From CBDEFX01 sp965237635 (GTDB lineage: Bacteria > Chloroflexota > Dehalococcoidia > Lucifugimonadales > CAUZJF01), in the NCBI GenBank assembly GCA_965237635.1, contig CBDEFX010000001.1, forward strand, positions 1,488,001 to 1,552,000: a stretch of 64,000 bases of DNA, in the 5' to 3' direction. The notes under the pieces are model-generated. The model searched no databases. It was not told the origin of the DNA and worked only from the letters and a program-made list of their open reading frames with translations. Made by a program: the position numbers and the translations under genes. Below, piece by piece: positions 18,526-27,184 of the stretch. How positions within the stretch are numbered: position 1 is the stretch's first letter; each line of letters opens with the position of its first letter.

Positions 18526-19326
18526 ATGACATACGTATCAGAGCCGAAGGTCTACCTGGTGACGAGGCCGAGCGTCGATTGGGCGTCCGTCGCCGCGATG
18601 CTGGAGGACGAGGACGTTCCACCCATTCCCGATAGCATACGAGCCGGCGATGACGAGTCGGCTGCGATTGTCGAGATATCCGCTCGCCTCTGCTACATGA
18701 GCTTTGGCAGAGGTAGAAAAGACGTAACAGACTTTATTAACAACCTCCTCTCGAAGGGGGATGGAAGCGTATTCGAGCACGTGACCTACGGGTTCGTCTT
18801 CACCGGCGTCTCGCGAAGCCTGACCCACGAGCTCGTTCGCCACCGTGCCGGGTTCGCGTACAGCCAGAGGTCGCAACGGTTCGTGGACGAGTCCGGAAGC
18901 CCGTTCGTGATTCCCCCGGCCCTCTCGGAGGAGAGGGATGGCACCGACGACGCGAGAGAGGTCCTGAAGGAGGCGCTAGAGGCCGCGTCCTCGACCTACG
19001 GCGAGCTCGTGGACGCTCTGGAGAAAACCTTGCCACATGAAATGTTCGCCCATCCCCGCGACCGCAGGAAAGCCGTGCGCCAGGCGGCCAGGGCCGTCCT
19101 TCCAAACGCTACGGAAACGAAGATCTTCGTTACAGCGAACGTGAGGGCGTGGAGACACTTCATCGAGATGCGAGGCGCCGACTACGCCGACTGGGAGATA
19201 CGGCACCTGGCGATCGAGATTCTGAAAATCCTCGAGAAAGAATCGCCGCTGCTGTTCGGCGACTTCACCGTCGACACCCTACCCGACGGGACCCAGACCG
19301 CCACGCCCACCTACTCGAAGGTCTAG
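18526..19326 (+). CDS. thyX: flavin-dependent thymidylate synthase
   Basis: A 266-residue ThyX. The diagnostic motif appears as RHRAGFAYSQRSQR (about 105-118), with SVFEHVTYGF before it and NVRAWRHFIEMRG downstream for dUMP and FAD binding. It makes dTMP from dUMP using methylenetetrahydrofolate and a flavin hydride, replacing ThyA. A GAGG site precedes the ATG. Length and motifs are normal. A palindromic hairpin follows the stop. ThyX and FolC (59658) both belong to the window's folate-dependent metabolism. Confidence 0.96.
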   Translation: MTYVSEPKVYLVTRPSVDWASVAAMLEDEDVPPIPDSIRAGDDESAAIVEISARLCYMSFGRGRKDVTDFINNLLSKGDGSVFEHVTYGFVFTGVSRSLTHELVRHRAGFAYSQRSQRFVDESGSPFVIPPALSEERDGTDDAREVLKEALEAASSTYGELVDALEKTLPHEMFAHPRDRRKAVRQAARAVLPNATETKIFVTANVRAWRHFIEMRGADYADWEIRHLAIEILKILEKESPLLFGDFTVDTLPDGTQTATPTYSKV

Positions 19327-19342
19327 CCGGATTCTCTTTGTC

Positions 19343-19367
19343 CCTTCTCCCGCCCCGCGGGAGAAGG
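19343..19367. terminator. perfect hairpin between convergent thyX and MFS genes
   Basis: An 11-bp perfect stem, CCTTCTCCCGC (19343-19353) with GCGGGAGAAGG (19357-19367) and a 3-base loop, lies just after thyX. No T-run follows on either strand, so it may be a dispersed palindrome rather than a classical terminator. A GAGCC..CGA hairpin with arms CCCT/AGGG follows at 19378-19396. Confidence 0.55.
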
Positions 19368-19456
19368 TTAGTGCCTGCCCTGAGCCGGCCGAAGGGATGA
19401 GGGTTCCCGTCTGAAACACCGTAACAACGCCGCTTGCCAATCAGGCAAGCAGGTCC

Positions 19457-20927
19457 TCAGACGATAATCCCTCTATGCCGGTGCCATGCTATGAATGCCG
19501 CGGGCAGCACGGCGACCATGCAAACGGCCATCGCGATTAGGAAGAACTCGCCGAACAGCTGCATGCCCGTCTCCACGACCCGGCTCTCGTACTCCGATAT
19601 CCGTTGCTCGAACTGCAAAGCCGTCTCTCCGATCAGCTGAAAAGGCCACTCGCTAGGCGGAGCGAGCCTCTGGAATCGCTCTGACCCCCACGCGGTTAGA
19701 GTTGCCAGTCCGAGAGTCATACCGATTATCCGCGTAGCCGTTACCATTGCAGCAGCCGTTCCTTGGTTCTCTTCTCCCACCGAGTCCGTGGCGGCCAGGA
19801 TGATGGGCGCCACAAGCATGCCAAAGCCGAGCCCGGTTATCGCCAGATGGGCTGTCAGGGCAGGTTCACCGATGTCGATCTCCCAACCGGTCATGAGCCA
19901 GAATCCGAAGGCCGACAGCGCCAGACCGACGACTGTCGGAACCCGGTAGTCGAGCCGCTGGCAGGCGATCCCGCCTACGATGGCACCTACAGGTATCGCA
20001 ACCGTCAGACGCATCAGTCGGAGGCCGCCCTCCAGAGGGGTGAGGGCCATCGACGTGTTGGCCATCAGCGGTATCGTCACCATTCCGATGATAAGCGCCC
20101 CGCCGACCAGTAGGTGCGTCGCGTTGGCCGCGCGGAACGCCCAGTACCTGAACATCGCAATCGGTAGCAGTGGGTACGAGATCGACCTCTGGCGGACGAC
20201 GAACAGCGTCAGCGATACCGCTGAAAGCGCCAGGTAGCCGATCATGACCAAGTCCAGGGTATCGACTCTTGCCAGCGCCAGCGTCGACGACACGAGAGCT
20301 ACGGCGATCAACGCGCCACCAAGGTAGTCTACCCGGGCGCGGTGCCTCGGGCTGGGTTTTAGCAGCAACGCGACGACCAGTAGCACCGCGGCACCCAGCG
20401 GGAGGTTTATCCAGAAGCCCCACCGCCAGTCGAGGAAGTTGATAATGATACCGCCCCAGAGCGGCCCTATCACGCCTCCCGCCTCCGCGGAGGCTCCGAT
20501 CAGTCCAATCGGGATGCCTCGGCGACCCGCGGGGAACAGATCGCCCGCGATGGCGATCGCGATTGGTACAAGGGCCCCGGCGCCCACCGCCTGGAACACC
20601 CTGGCGCCGATGAGCCACGACAAAGTGGGCGTGAGTGCCACTGCGACCGATCCGACCATGAACAACGCCATGGATGCCAAGAAGAGCCGCCGGTGGCCCC
20701 AGACGTCGGACACTCTCCCTAATGAGAGGCATCGCTGCCAGGTAGCCCAGCAGGTAGCCGGTGATCGTCCACGAGGCCCGGTCCAACTCGGTCGGAAGGA
20801 GCTCCATGTCCTTGATGATCTGCGGGAGGACTGTCACGACGACCGTCTGGTCGTCTGCGGCGATGAATACGCCTACGCACACGGGGACCAGAGCGACATA
20901 GGGAGGAATTCGCATCTCGACTCTCAC
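19457..20927 (-). pseudogene. MFS transporter (DHA2/P55-like), one frameshift
   Basis: A major-facilitator protein of about 490 residues if repaired. The N-terminus (VPVCVGVFIAADDQTVVVTVLP) is on one frame up to AAMPLI. From about 20720 the rest (GRVSDVWGHRRLFL, the loop 2-3 motif) continues on another frame to the end, with hydrophobic helices throughout. Removing one T in ATTAGGG joins the two. It lies 42 bases downstream of an LppX/LprG-like lipoprotein gene, the arrangement of the mycobacterial lprG-P55 pair, where lipoprotein and MFS cooperate in lipid export. Both genes carry a one-base lesion. Confidence 0.8.
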
Positions 20928-20969
20928 GCTGACGAAGGAGGCTCGCGGTACTGATGAGGGGAGACGGCG

Positions 20970-21702
20970 CTAGAAGGGGGCGTCAATTGAGATCGGCTCG
21001 TCGAACGTCGATAGGGTAATCACCCGTACGACATCGTCAGAGTCCGTCGGGGTGACCGGTCCGTCAAACGTGGCCTGCAGAAGATACGAGTCGTTGGAGT
21101 CGATCGTTAGCTCTACGACAACCCTTGTCCCTTCGAGGGTGGTCCCCACTAGGGGAGCCAGAGCTTCCACGGGTAGTGATCCGCCGATCCTGTAGGAATT
21201 TGGCCTTCCGGTGACGTCATCGAGACGACGCGCTTGGCTCACCTGGGCCATCATCGCCACGATACATCCGGCCGGATCAAAGAACCCCATGGAGCTGACC
21301 CCAGCGGGACCTTGTTCCCAGTCCCCCGTTACCGGGTTAGTCATATAGCCCTCATCATCTAGCGTTATCAGGCTTGACTCGATTGCAAATCCTATTCCAA
21401 AGGACCCGGAGAAATCGACTGACAGCTTGTCTGGGTTTATTACATCTCCTTCGACCTCGTCTATGATCAAGCCAGGCAGGAGCTCCATGTTACCTCGTTC
21501 GTGGTGCAGGCGAAAGTGGAAGGAATCCAGGGCCTCCATCACTCTGCCCGAACGTTGAAGCGCTGCCGGGGCATCGAAAGGGACAGGAGTGGGCGTGGGA
21601 GTGGGGGTAGCGGTAGGCTCAGGCGGCTCGCCGCTCCCACAGGCTGCGACGAACAGCGCGCAAAAAAGCGACAACTAGAGGCAGACGTCTCGATCCCGGC
21701 AA
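20970..21702 (-). pseudogene. LppX/LprAFG-like lipoprotein, frameshift in signal peptide
   Basis: The mature part has the lipobox FVAACGSG, a TPTPTPTP linker and a beta-rich domain of about 200 residues. Segments such as FRLHHERGN and SYRIGGSLPVEALAPLVG fit the LppX/LprAFG lipid-carrier family. The only in-frame start is TTG 21674, which gives a poor signal peptide and directly follows a TAG. If one T is removed from the six-T run (A6 on the plus strand at 21662-21667), the frame extends to TTG 21702. This yields PGSRRLPLVVAFCALFVAAC, a normal lipoprotein signal, with GGAG nine bases upstream. A one-base frameshift is therefore likely. The MFS gene follows. Confidence 0.75.
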
Positions 21703-21743
21703 TCTCGATCACTCCAGGCCTGGGGCCGTGGGCGCGTCGCGGC

Positions 21744-21857
21744 TCACGGATCGGAGCAGTCCCGCGTGAAACCGCAAAGGGGGCACCGAAGCTTACAGTG
21801 GACCTCCACGAGTACGTAACCGCAAATGTCACATCGAACGACCGGAGAGTTGTCCAT
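21744..21857 (-). CDS. 37-residue zinc-ribbon protein
   Basis: The small frame starts MDNSPVVRCDICGY and has two CxxC knuckles, CDIC and CPLC, 13 residues apart, ending CGFTRDCSDP. This is a compact rubredoxin-like zinc ribbon and the spacing is convincing. The start is ATG; no clear ribosome-binding site was seen. It lies upstream of the lipoprotein gene on the same strand, separated by about 40 bases from that gene's inferred start. Its function is unknown; such proteins often bind zinc and act as small adaptors. Confidence 0.6.
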   Translation of the reverse strand: MDNSPVVRCDICGYVLVEVHCKLRCPLCGFTRDCSDP

Positions 21858-21909
21858 GCTAGGCCCGATGGCGGTGGCGCGCTACCGCGCTTTAAGGATG
21901 ACCCAGATA

Positions 21910-21946
21910 GCGAGAGGCCCCACCTGAAGTCGGCGGGGCCTCTCGC
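21910..21946 (-). terminator. 12-bp stem hairpin after the CHRD protein gene
   Basis: GCGAGAGGCCCC (21910-21921) pairs perfectly with GGGGCCTCTCGC (21935-21946) around a 13-base loop. It lies just past the stop of the CHRD gene (minus strand). No long T-run follows, but the position suits a terminator. Confidence 0.7.
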
Positions 21947-21962
21947 CGCTTGTTCCTATTGT

Positions 21963-23873
21963 CTAAGTGCGTATGCGGGACCGTCTGCCTCTAAGGACTA
22001 GCACGCCGCCCCCGGCCAGGATGACCAGTGAGAGTGCCAGGCCTATCTGGGCTATGAGAGGAATGGTGGTGTCGCCGACCGACACCGGAGGCCCTATATC
22101 GTCCGGCACGGGCGTAGCCGTTGGTTGCGGCGTAGGCGTAGGCGTAGGCGTAGGCGTAGGCGTAGGCGCACCGGCCGGAGGCCCGACCTGGAAAGTGTAG
22201 GTCGCCATGAACTGTGCCTCTACATATGCCTGCGCTGCGCCGCCTTCGCCTGTCACGTCGGAACCATTCCGCGCGGCGTCCAGGAGGGTGACGACCGTGT
22301 TGGCTCCCGCCGGGTCCGTCCCTCCAAACAGGAAGATCTTGGCAAGGCTTAGATTGCTCGTGCCAAGAGCTGCCAAGGCCTGGTCCCTGGCATTGCCGGC
22401 CCACGTGTGAGCGTTCATGCCGAATTCATCTACTAGGGCCGAATGTATGACGACGTTCGACGTTTCTGAAAGACCGCCGGCGGCGAAACCGGCGTGCTTG
22501 CGGTCCACGGCGTGCGAGAGCACGCCGGTCCCGTCTCCGGGGTTCTGGGCTGATCCATCACCGTCGAGGTCGCCAAAGTTGGGCCCGTCCGTCCCCTCGA
22601 TGATGTTAACTACGTGTTCGAGGTGTTGATGAAGACCCGCTATAGTGTCTTGGTTCCTTGCCAGGCTGGCATGAAGAATCGCGACATCCAGCTGTGTTTG
22701 CAAGTTGCCCAGTATTCCCCCTGGGGCCCCAGGCCAGTCGCTCAGGAGATGCCGGATGTGGGTAATGGGGCTGGCATCTATCCCGGCGCTAAAGGCGACG
22801 ACGCCCGATGGACCGGGATCGTTGTCCGGAACAGGTTCGATCGTTATCACGACCTCGTCGTAGTTGTGAATCAGGTCCTCGCCCGAGTAAACGCTGTCGC
22901 CGGCCGGGATGTTGCCGCAGTTCGTGTAGACACCGGGGCTGCCGGCCTGGTGGGTGTTGACGGCGAAGCCGCCGTTGCGAAGGCTCGACAGCGAGGCGTT
23001 GACCGTAGTAAAGGAGCCACCGCTGCCGCCGCCGAAGCTCGTTAATCCATGCTCAACGCCCGCTAGAGTCGCGCCGCACTGGCCGCCGTGAATGTGCACG
23101 AGCTCTGTCGGGAGGACCCCGGCGGAGATATTGAGAACGACGTCGGTCTGGCTACCATCTGCGATCAACGTCGCCCATCCGCTCGAGCCCGAGTTGCTCA
23201 TCTCGTTAAGTGCGAAGGTGATAGAGCCGGCCTCGGTGGGAATGTTTCCGCAGGCCGTGTAGTTGCTGGCGTTTCCAGCTTCGTGCGTGTTGATAGCGAA
23301 GCCACCGGTGCGCAGACTGATGAGAGTGGCGTCGACCGTTGTTATCGACCCACCACTGCCACCGTCGAAGCTCGTTAGGCCGTGGGCTACCCCTCCCAAC
23401 GAGCTCCCGCACTGGCCGGTGTGAATGTACACCAACTCGGTCTGTAGCGTTCCCGTGCTGAGCGTGAGCGCAATATCTGTCTGACTGGCGTCGTTCGGGT
23501 TGACCGTAACAACGGCCCACCCCGACTGCCCAGAGCTATTCAACTCTTTGAGGGGGACGAGGACCTGCTTACCGCTTCCGAACGTGTAATCGATCGACCC
23601 ATCGGCCTCCACGGTCATGACTCCCGTACTCTTGACGGTTGAGCCAGTCTTGACCCAGCCCTCATAGGACGTCCCGGCCGCTGCGGGAGTCACACCGGTC
23701 ATTGCGAAGGTGATCGCGTCGCTCAGCGCCACGTCATCCCATATGACGGCCGTACCCTCTCCGGCTAGGGCGGAGATTTGAACAGGAACGGATTCCTGCG
23801 CTAGAACAGCACCCGCAAGGACTGCCATCAACAACACGGGGGCCATCAGAATAGTCATTTTTGACTTGAGCAT
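21963..23873 (-). CDS. CHRD-domain surface protein with C-terminal membrane anchor
   Basis: A 636-residue exported protein from ATG 23873. After the signal peptide (MAPVLLMAVLAGAVLAQ) come two repeats of about 110 residues, each with LPTELVHIHGGQCG / LQTELVYIHTGQCG followed by LTSFxGGSGGS and a FAxNTHxAG segment. This His-rich pattern is that of CHRD domains. A helical region with His residues (HLEHVVNIIEG, GDLDGDGS) follows. A PT-rich linker from six CCTACG hexamers (22131-22166) leads to a single transmembrane helix and a short basic tail. It follows the ECF sigma/anti-sigma pair on the same strand, so that system may control it. Confidence 0.8.
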   Translation of the reverse strand: MLKSKMTILMAPVLLMAVLAGAVLAQESVPVQISALAGEGTAVIWDDVALSDAITFAMTGVTPAAAGTSYEGWVKTGSTVKSTGVMTVEADGSIDYTFGSGKQVLVPLKELNSSGQSGWAVVTVNPNDASQTDIALTLSTGTLQTELVYIHTGQCGSSLGGVAHGLTSFDGGSGGSITTVDATLISLRTGGFAINTHEAGNASNYTACGNIPTEAGSITFALNEMSNSGSSGWATLIADGSQTDVVLNISAGVLPTELVHIHGGQCGATLAGVEHGLTSFGGGSGGSFTTVNASLSSLRNGGFAVNTHQAGSPGVYTNCGNIPAGDSVYSGEDLIHNYDEVVITIEPVPDNDPGPSGVVAFSAGIDASPITHIRHLLSDWPGAPGGILGNLQTQLDVAILHASLARNQDTIAGLHQHLEHVVNIIEGTDGPNFGDLDGDGSAQNPGDGTGVLSHAVDRKHAGFAAGGLSETSNVVIHSALVDEFGMNAHTWAGNARDQALAALGTSNLSLAKIFLFGGTDPAGANTVVTLLDAARNGSDVTGEGGAAQAYVEAQFMATYTFQVGPPAGAPTPTPTPTPTPTPQPTATPVPDDIGPPVSVGDTTIPLIAQIGLALSLVILAGGGVLVLRGRRSRIRT

Positions 23874-23985
23874 ATTACCTATCTTCCCTCCTGTGACCAA
23901 ACGGATTTGGCCTTAAGTCGCACAATACACTACCACAGGCCGAGCCTTTCGCATAGGCCCTGAGAGGGGAGTTTACCACAGAATT

Positions 23986-24810
23986 CTACAAATCACCCTT
24001 AAGGACGCTGTCTCCCTTACGTTCAGGACCGCCATACTCAGTCCCGATGGTGATTAGCATTGTGTCGAATTCGGCGAGTGGAGCGTTGAGTTCGAGGTCT
24101 ACTTGGCCATATCCGGTCGCATCCACGGTAAATGCCGCTCCCGTGTCGACCAGCCGCCCGTTCTTGACGAGCCAGACGCGGTACATCTCGTCATTGGCAA
24201 GTTGAGGCATGTCCATCGCGGATATTGTAACGGTCATTCCAGTGGACTCGAAGGCGATGAGAGCCTCGGCGCTGGTAGACCTATCGGTCGCGGATAGCGT
24301 TTTCAACGAGGTGGCTGTAATTGCTTTGTGGGTGAGGCGACGCTGGTCTCTGAGCGTCTCGATCATCTCGGCTTCGCCTCGGGCAACGGTCTCTATTTGG
24401 GCGGCGAGCTTCTCTTTTTCGTCGGCGATCTCGTTGATTCGGCTGTTGAACCAGATGCCCCCCACTATCGTGACGACCACGAGGACCGAAGCTGCAGCCA
24501 GTCCTGAGTTGGCAACAAGCCTTCGGCCCAAGTCCGGCAAGATTCTCGACCAGACGCCGGCTCTCCTCGGCGACGAGTCGCTGACGGAGGCCGCGTCGAT
24601 CCTCGAGAACAGGCGCTCTTTCACCCCTACGGGCGCCTCGAATTGCGGCACTGCGTAGGCCAGGTCGACTGCGAGGTCGCCCTGATGACGCAGTTTTGAG
24701 TTGCACTCCGCGCAGGAATCGACGTGATAGTCGATCCTCGACGCCTCCTTGGAGTCGAGCGCTCCAAGGAGATACAGCACAAGTTGTTCTTCGACCTCCT
24801 TACAGTCCAT
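23986..24810 (-). CDS. RskA-type anti-sigma factor
   Basis: A 274-residue membrane protein. The N-terminal zinc-binding anti-sigma domain has HVDSCAEC (about residues 28-35). A transmembrane helix (LAAASVLVVVTIVGGIWF, about 105-122) is followed by a short coiled coil and an extracytoplasmic RskA-like domain (MDMPQLANDEMYRVWLV, GYGQVDLEL). It should hold the neighbouring ECF sigma factor inactive at the membrane until regulated proteolysis releases it. The start overlaps the end of the sigma gene by 11 bases. The CHRD protein gene lies 112 bases downstream. Confidence 0.93.
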   Translation of the reverse strand: MDCKEVEEQLVLYLLGALDSKEASRIDYHVDSCAECNSKLRHQGDLAVDLAYAVPQFEAPVGVKERLFSRIDAASVSDSSPRRAGVWSRILPDLGRRLVANSGLAAASVLVVVTIVGGIWFNSRINEIADEKEKLAAQIETVARGEAEMIETLRDQRRLTHKAITATSLKTLSATDRSTSAEALIAFESTGMTVTISAMDMPQLANDEMYRVWLVKNGRLVDTGAAFTVDATGYGQVDLELNAPLAEFDTMLITIGTEYGGPERKGDSVLKGDL

Positions 24811-25495
24811 ACTCTGCCCACTCCTGGGCCTGTGGAGCCATTATCGTTCTGAGCTTCTTCAATCCCAGACGCATCCTCGTCTTCACTGTCCCGAGAGGCT
24901 GTCCAAGTCTCTCGGCTATCTCCGAGTGTGTCAGGCCTCCATAGTAGGCCAGCACCACTACCTCTCGCTGTTCTGGCCGCAAGCCTGAGAGCGCCTCCTT
25001 AACAACCCCCTGCCTAAGCTGCGACATCGCATACTGGACCGGGTCACCAACGTCGTCCGTCTGGCGGATCAGGTCGACGTCGTAGACGACTTGCGCCTGC
25101 TCGCGCCGTTTCCTCCTTCTGAACTCGTCGATTACCCGATGATGTCCGATGCTGAACAGCCAGGCCGTAACCTTGCCTCGGTCGGGCCGGTAGCTCGAAG
25201 CGCGACGCCATACGTTGAAAAAGGTGTCCTGCGCCACTTCCTCTGCAGCACCCGCATCACGCAACATGTGCAACGCTAACGAGTAGACCGCGCTGGAATA
25301 CCGTTGGTACAGTACCTCTAGAGCCTGTCGCCTCCTATGGACAACGTACTTGAGCAACTCTTGGTCGCTCAGCGTTTCGTAGTCTTCTAGACTTGCCGGC
25401 ACCCTCTCGTGTGCGCCGTCGCCAGAATCTGTAGATACATACGAGTGGTTGCCATCTAATGGATTTCGTCCGTCGGAGCGCGGGTCGCCGCTCAT
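24800..25495 (-). CDS. ECF sigma factor (SigK-like)
   Basis: A 231-residue sigma factor. Region 2 reads VLYQRYSSAVYSLALHML, EEVAQDTFFNVWRR and VTAWLFSIGHHRVIDEFRRR. Region 4 reads LRPEQREVVVLAYYGGLTHSEIAERLGQPLGTVKTRMRLGLKKLR, split here by its helix-turn-helix. About 40 low-complexity residues precede region 2, so the real start may be further in. It is coupled by overlap to its RskA-type anti-sigma factor. The signal is unknown; the downstream surface protein suggests an envelope role. Confidence 0.94.
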   Translation of the reverse strand: MSGDPRSDGRNPLDGNHSYVSTDSGDGAHERVPASLEDYETLSDQELLKYVVHRRRQALEVLYQRYSSAVYSLALHMLRDAGAAEEVAQDTFFNVWRRASSYRPDRGKVTAWLFSIGHHRVIDEFRRRKRREQAQVVYDVDLIRQTDDVGDPVQYAMSQLRQGVVKEALSGLRPEQREVVVLAYYGGLTHSEIAERLGQPLGTVKTRMRLGLKKLRTIMAPQAQEWAEYGL

Positions 25496-25756
25496 AATAG
25501 TCGCCGCTTCTCATTGCCACCGGGCCCAACCGTCGTTGCAAGATGGGCGCTCGCGAGTTCGCGACCATGTGCGAGGCGGATTAGCCCTCCTGCGATAACT
25601 TCGAGGCCCCGACGACGGAAAAGAAAGAGAGCGGCTAGGATGTATAACGGTAGGCAGAGTGTCTGGAGCATGAGTGTGTAATACGAGGCGGTGGTCGCTG
25701 CGGACCGGTTACAGGTCATTATATCAGAGCACAAAGGCCAGCACCTTAAGTCGTCT

Positions 25757-25785
25757 TTGACAGCACGTTGTACCTCGGTTACACT
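25757..25785 (+). promoter_or_regulatory. sigma-70-type promoter for the SRPBCC-SDR genes
   Basis: TTGACA (25757-25762), a 17-base spacer and TACACT (25780-25785) lie about 60 bases before the ATG at 25846. The box quality and spacing are good; no experimental support is available. Confidence 0.6.
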
Positions 25786-25845
25786 CGCACCGGTCCGCGC
25801 CCCAGCCTATCTGACGCCCTCTCCGGCGTTTGAGAATAGAGCAAC

Positions 25846-26283
25846 ATGGCCGGGTTTCGAGCAAGTGAGCGAATCGATCGAGCACCGGAAGAGGTGTTCG
25901 AGTACGCGACAAGCTTCGACAACCTGTCACGGTGGATGCCGGCGGTGACGCGCGTCGAGTTGATCACCGAGGGACCCGTGTCCGCCGGTACTCGGTTCCG
26001 TGAAACGCGAGTGGCACGCGGCATAGAAGGTCACGCCGAGATGGAGGTCACCGAATACGATCCTCCTCACCGGTTTTCGACCGTATTCTCTGACGGCGGT
26101 TATCAGGCAACCTACCACTACTCTTTCAAGGCCGACGAGTCGGGGACCCAAGCGGAGTTGGAGTGCGTCGTCGGTGGTCGAGGCTTGAAACAGCTGATGG
26201 TCCCCATCGTCGCGTGGTCAATGAAGAGGCAGGACCAGTCTCAACTGAGAAGCCTGAAGGCGGCCATGGAAGGCGACGGATAG
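25846..26283 (+). CDS. SRPBCC/polyketide-cyclase-like ligand-binding protein
   Basis: A 145-residue START-like (SRPBCC) domain. The opening ASERIDRAPEEVFEYATSFDNLSRWMP, split by its first helix, is characteristic, with FRETRVARGIEGHAEMEVTEY and the C-terminal long helix completing the fold. These proteins bind hydrophobic ligands in a helix-grip cavity. The gene is the first of a pair with an SDR (37 bases apart), so the two may act on the same small molecule. The ligand is unknown. Confidence 0.85.
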   Translation: MAGFRASERIDRAPEEVFEYATSFDNLSRWMPAVTRVELITEGPVSAGTRFRETRVARGIEGHAEMEVTEYDPPHRFSTVFSDGGYQATYHYSFKADESGTQAELECVVGGRGLKQLMVPIVAWSMKRQDQSQLRSLKAAMEGDG

Positions 26284-26320
26284 ACGCTGAGACCGGCCTC
26301 GCGCTGAAGGGAGACCAGCT

Positions 26321-27097
26321 ATGGACCTGGGCATAGAAGGCAGAGTCGCGCTGGTGACGGGGGGCAGCAGGGGGCTCGGGCGACAATCGGCGCTGTCACT
26401 GGCCAACGAGGGCGTCAGCGTGGCCATCTGTGGCCGTTCTAAAGAGACCCTTGACACGGCCGTACGTGAGATCGAGACCTCAGGCGTGTCGTCGATTGGC
26501 GTGGTCGCCGACGTTTCCGACGCGTCCGCGGTCGAAGCTCTACACCAGCAGGTGGTGGAAGGCCTCGGTGCCGTCGATATCCTCGTAAATAATGTCGGCG
26601 GGAGTCTATCGAGGTCTGACATTGTGGGTACGTCGATTGAAGACTTTCGGGGCACCTTTGACCTTAACCTCTTTGGGAGCATCCACCTCATGAAGCTGGT
26701 AATCCCGCATATGCGGGAGCAGCGATGGGGGCGGATCATCAACATCGCCTCGATCTATGGCCGGGAGTACGGTGGCAACGTATCTTACATGTCTGCCAAG
26801 GCCGCTCTTATAGGTGCGACCAAGCATGCGGGAGTCTCCCTGGCGAAAGATGGAGTCCTGGTCAACAGCATCGCCCCGGGCTCGATATCTCACCCAGGTG
26901 GGAGCTGGGAGCAGTACCAACGTGACAACCCGCCCGAAGTTGTCAAAGACTTCATAGACAAAAACCTACCGATGGGAAGGTTCGGGTGGCCCGAACCGGT
27001 CGGCGACCTGGTCGCATTCCTTGCCTCAGAGCGGGCCGGCATGATCACCGGCGCCAGCATCAACGTCGACGGTGGCCAGAGTCACTCGCTGATCTAG
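26321..27097 (+). CDS. short-chain dehydrogenase/reductase
   Basis: A 258-residue classical SDR with cofactor loop TGGSRGLG (about 14-21), NNVGG, catalytic Ser within NIASIYG and YMSAK (Tyr-Lys pair), and a C-terminal MITGASINVDGG. It should oxidise or reduce a hydroxyl/ketone with NAD(P). GGGAGACCAGCT precedes the ATG. It is probably co-transcribed with the SRPBCC gene. The substrate cannot be predicted. Confidence 0.9.
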   Translation: MDLGIEGRVALVTGGSRGLGRQSALSLANEGVSVAICGRSKETLDTAVREIETSGVSSIGVVADVSDASAVEALHQQVVEGLGAVDILVNNVGGSLSRSDIVGTSIEDFRGTFDLNLFGSIHLMKLVIPHMREQRWGRIINIASIYGREYGGNVSYMSAKAALIGATKHAGVSLAKDGVLVNSIAPGSISHPGGSWEQYQRDNPPEVVKDFIDKNLPMGRFGWPEPVGDLVAFLASERAGMITGASINVDGGQSHSLI

Positions 27098-27128
27098 TGC
27101 GCTAGTACTTGTCCGGAACTGCACACGG

Positions 27129-27155
27129 CCGTTCGTCCTGAGCCTGTCGAAGGAC
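27129..27155. repeat. GAGCCTGTCGA hairpin repeat
   Basis: A copy of a dispersed hairpin: arms GTCCT and AGGAC around GAGCCTGTCGA. It sits between the SDR and macrodomain genes. Variants with different but still complementary arms occur at 14395, 19378 and 28932. Confidence 0.75.
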
Positions 27156-27184
27156 CGAGATAGGTGTCCAACCACGGGGTACCC

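Noticed and set aside
25492..25734. 80-residue frame upstream of the ECF sigma gene with one hydrophobic stretch
   Set aside because: No ribosome-binding site or recognisable family, and it overlaps the sigma start; not convincing as a gene.
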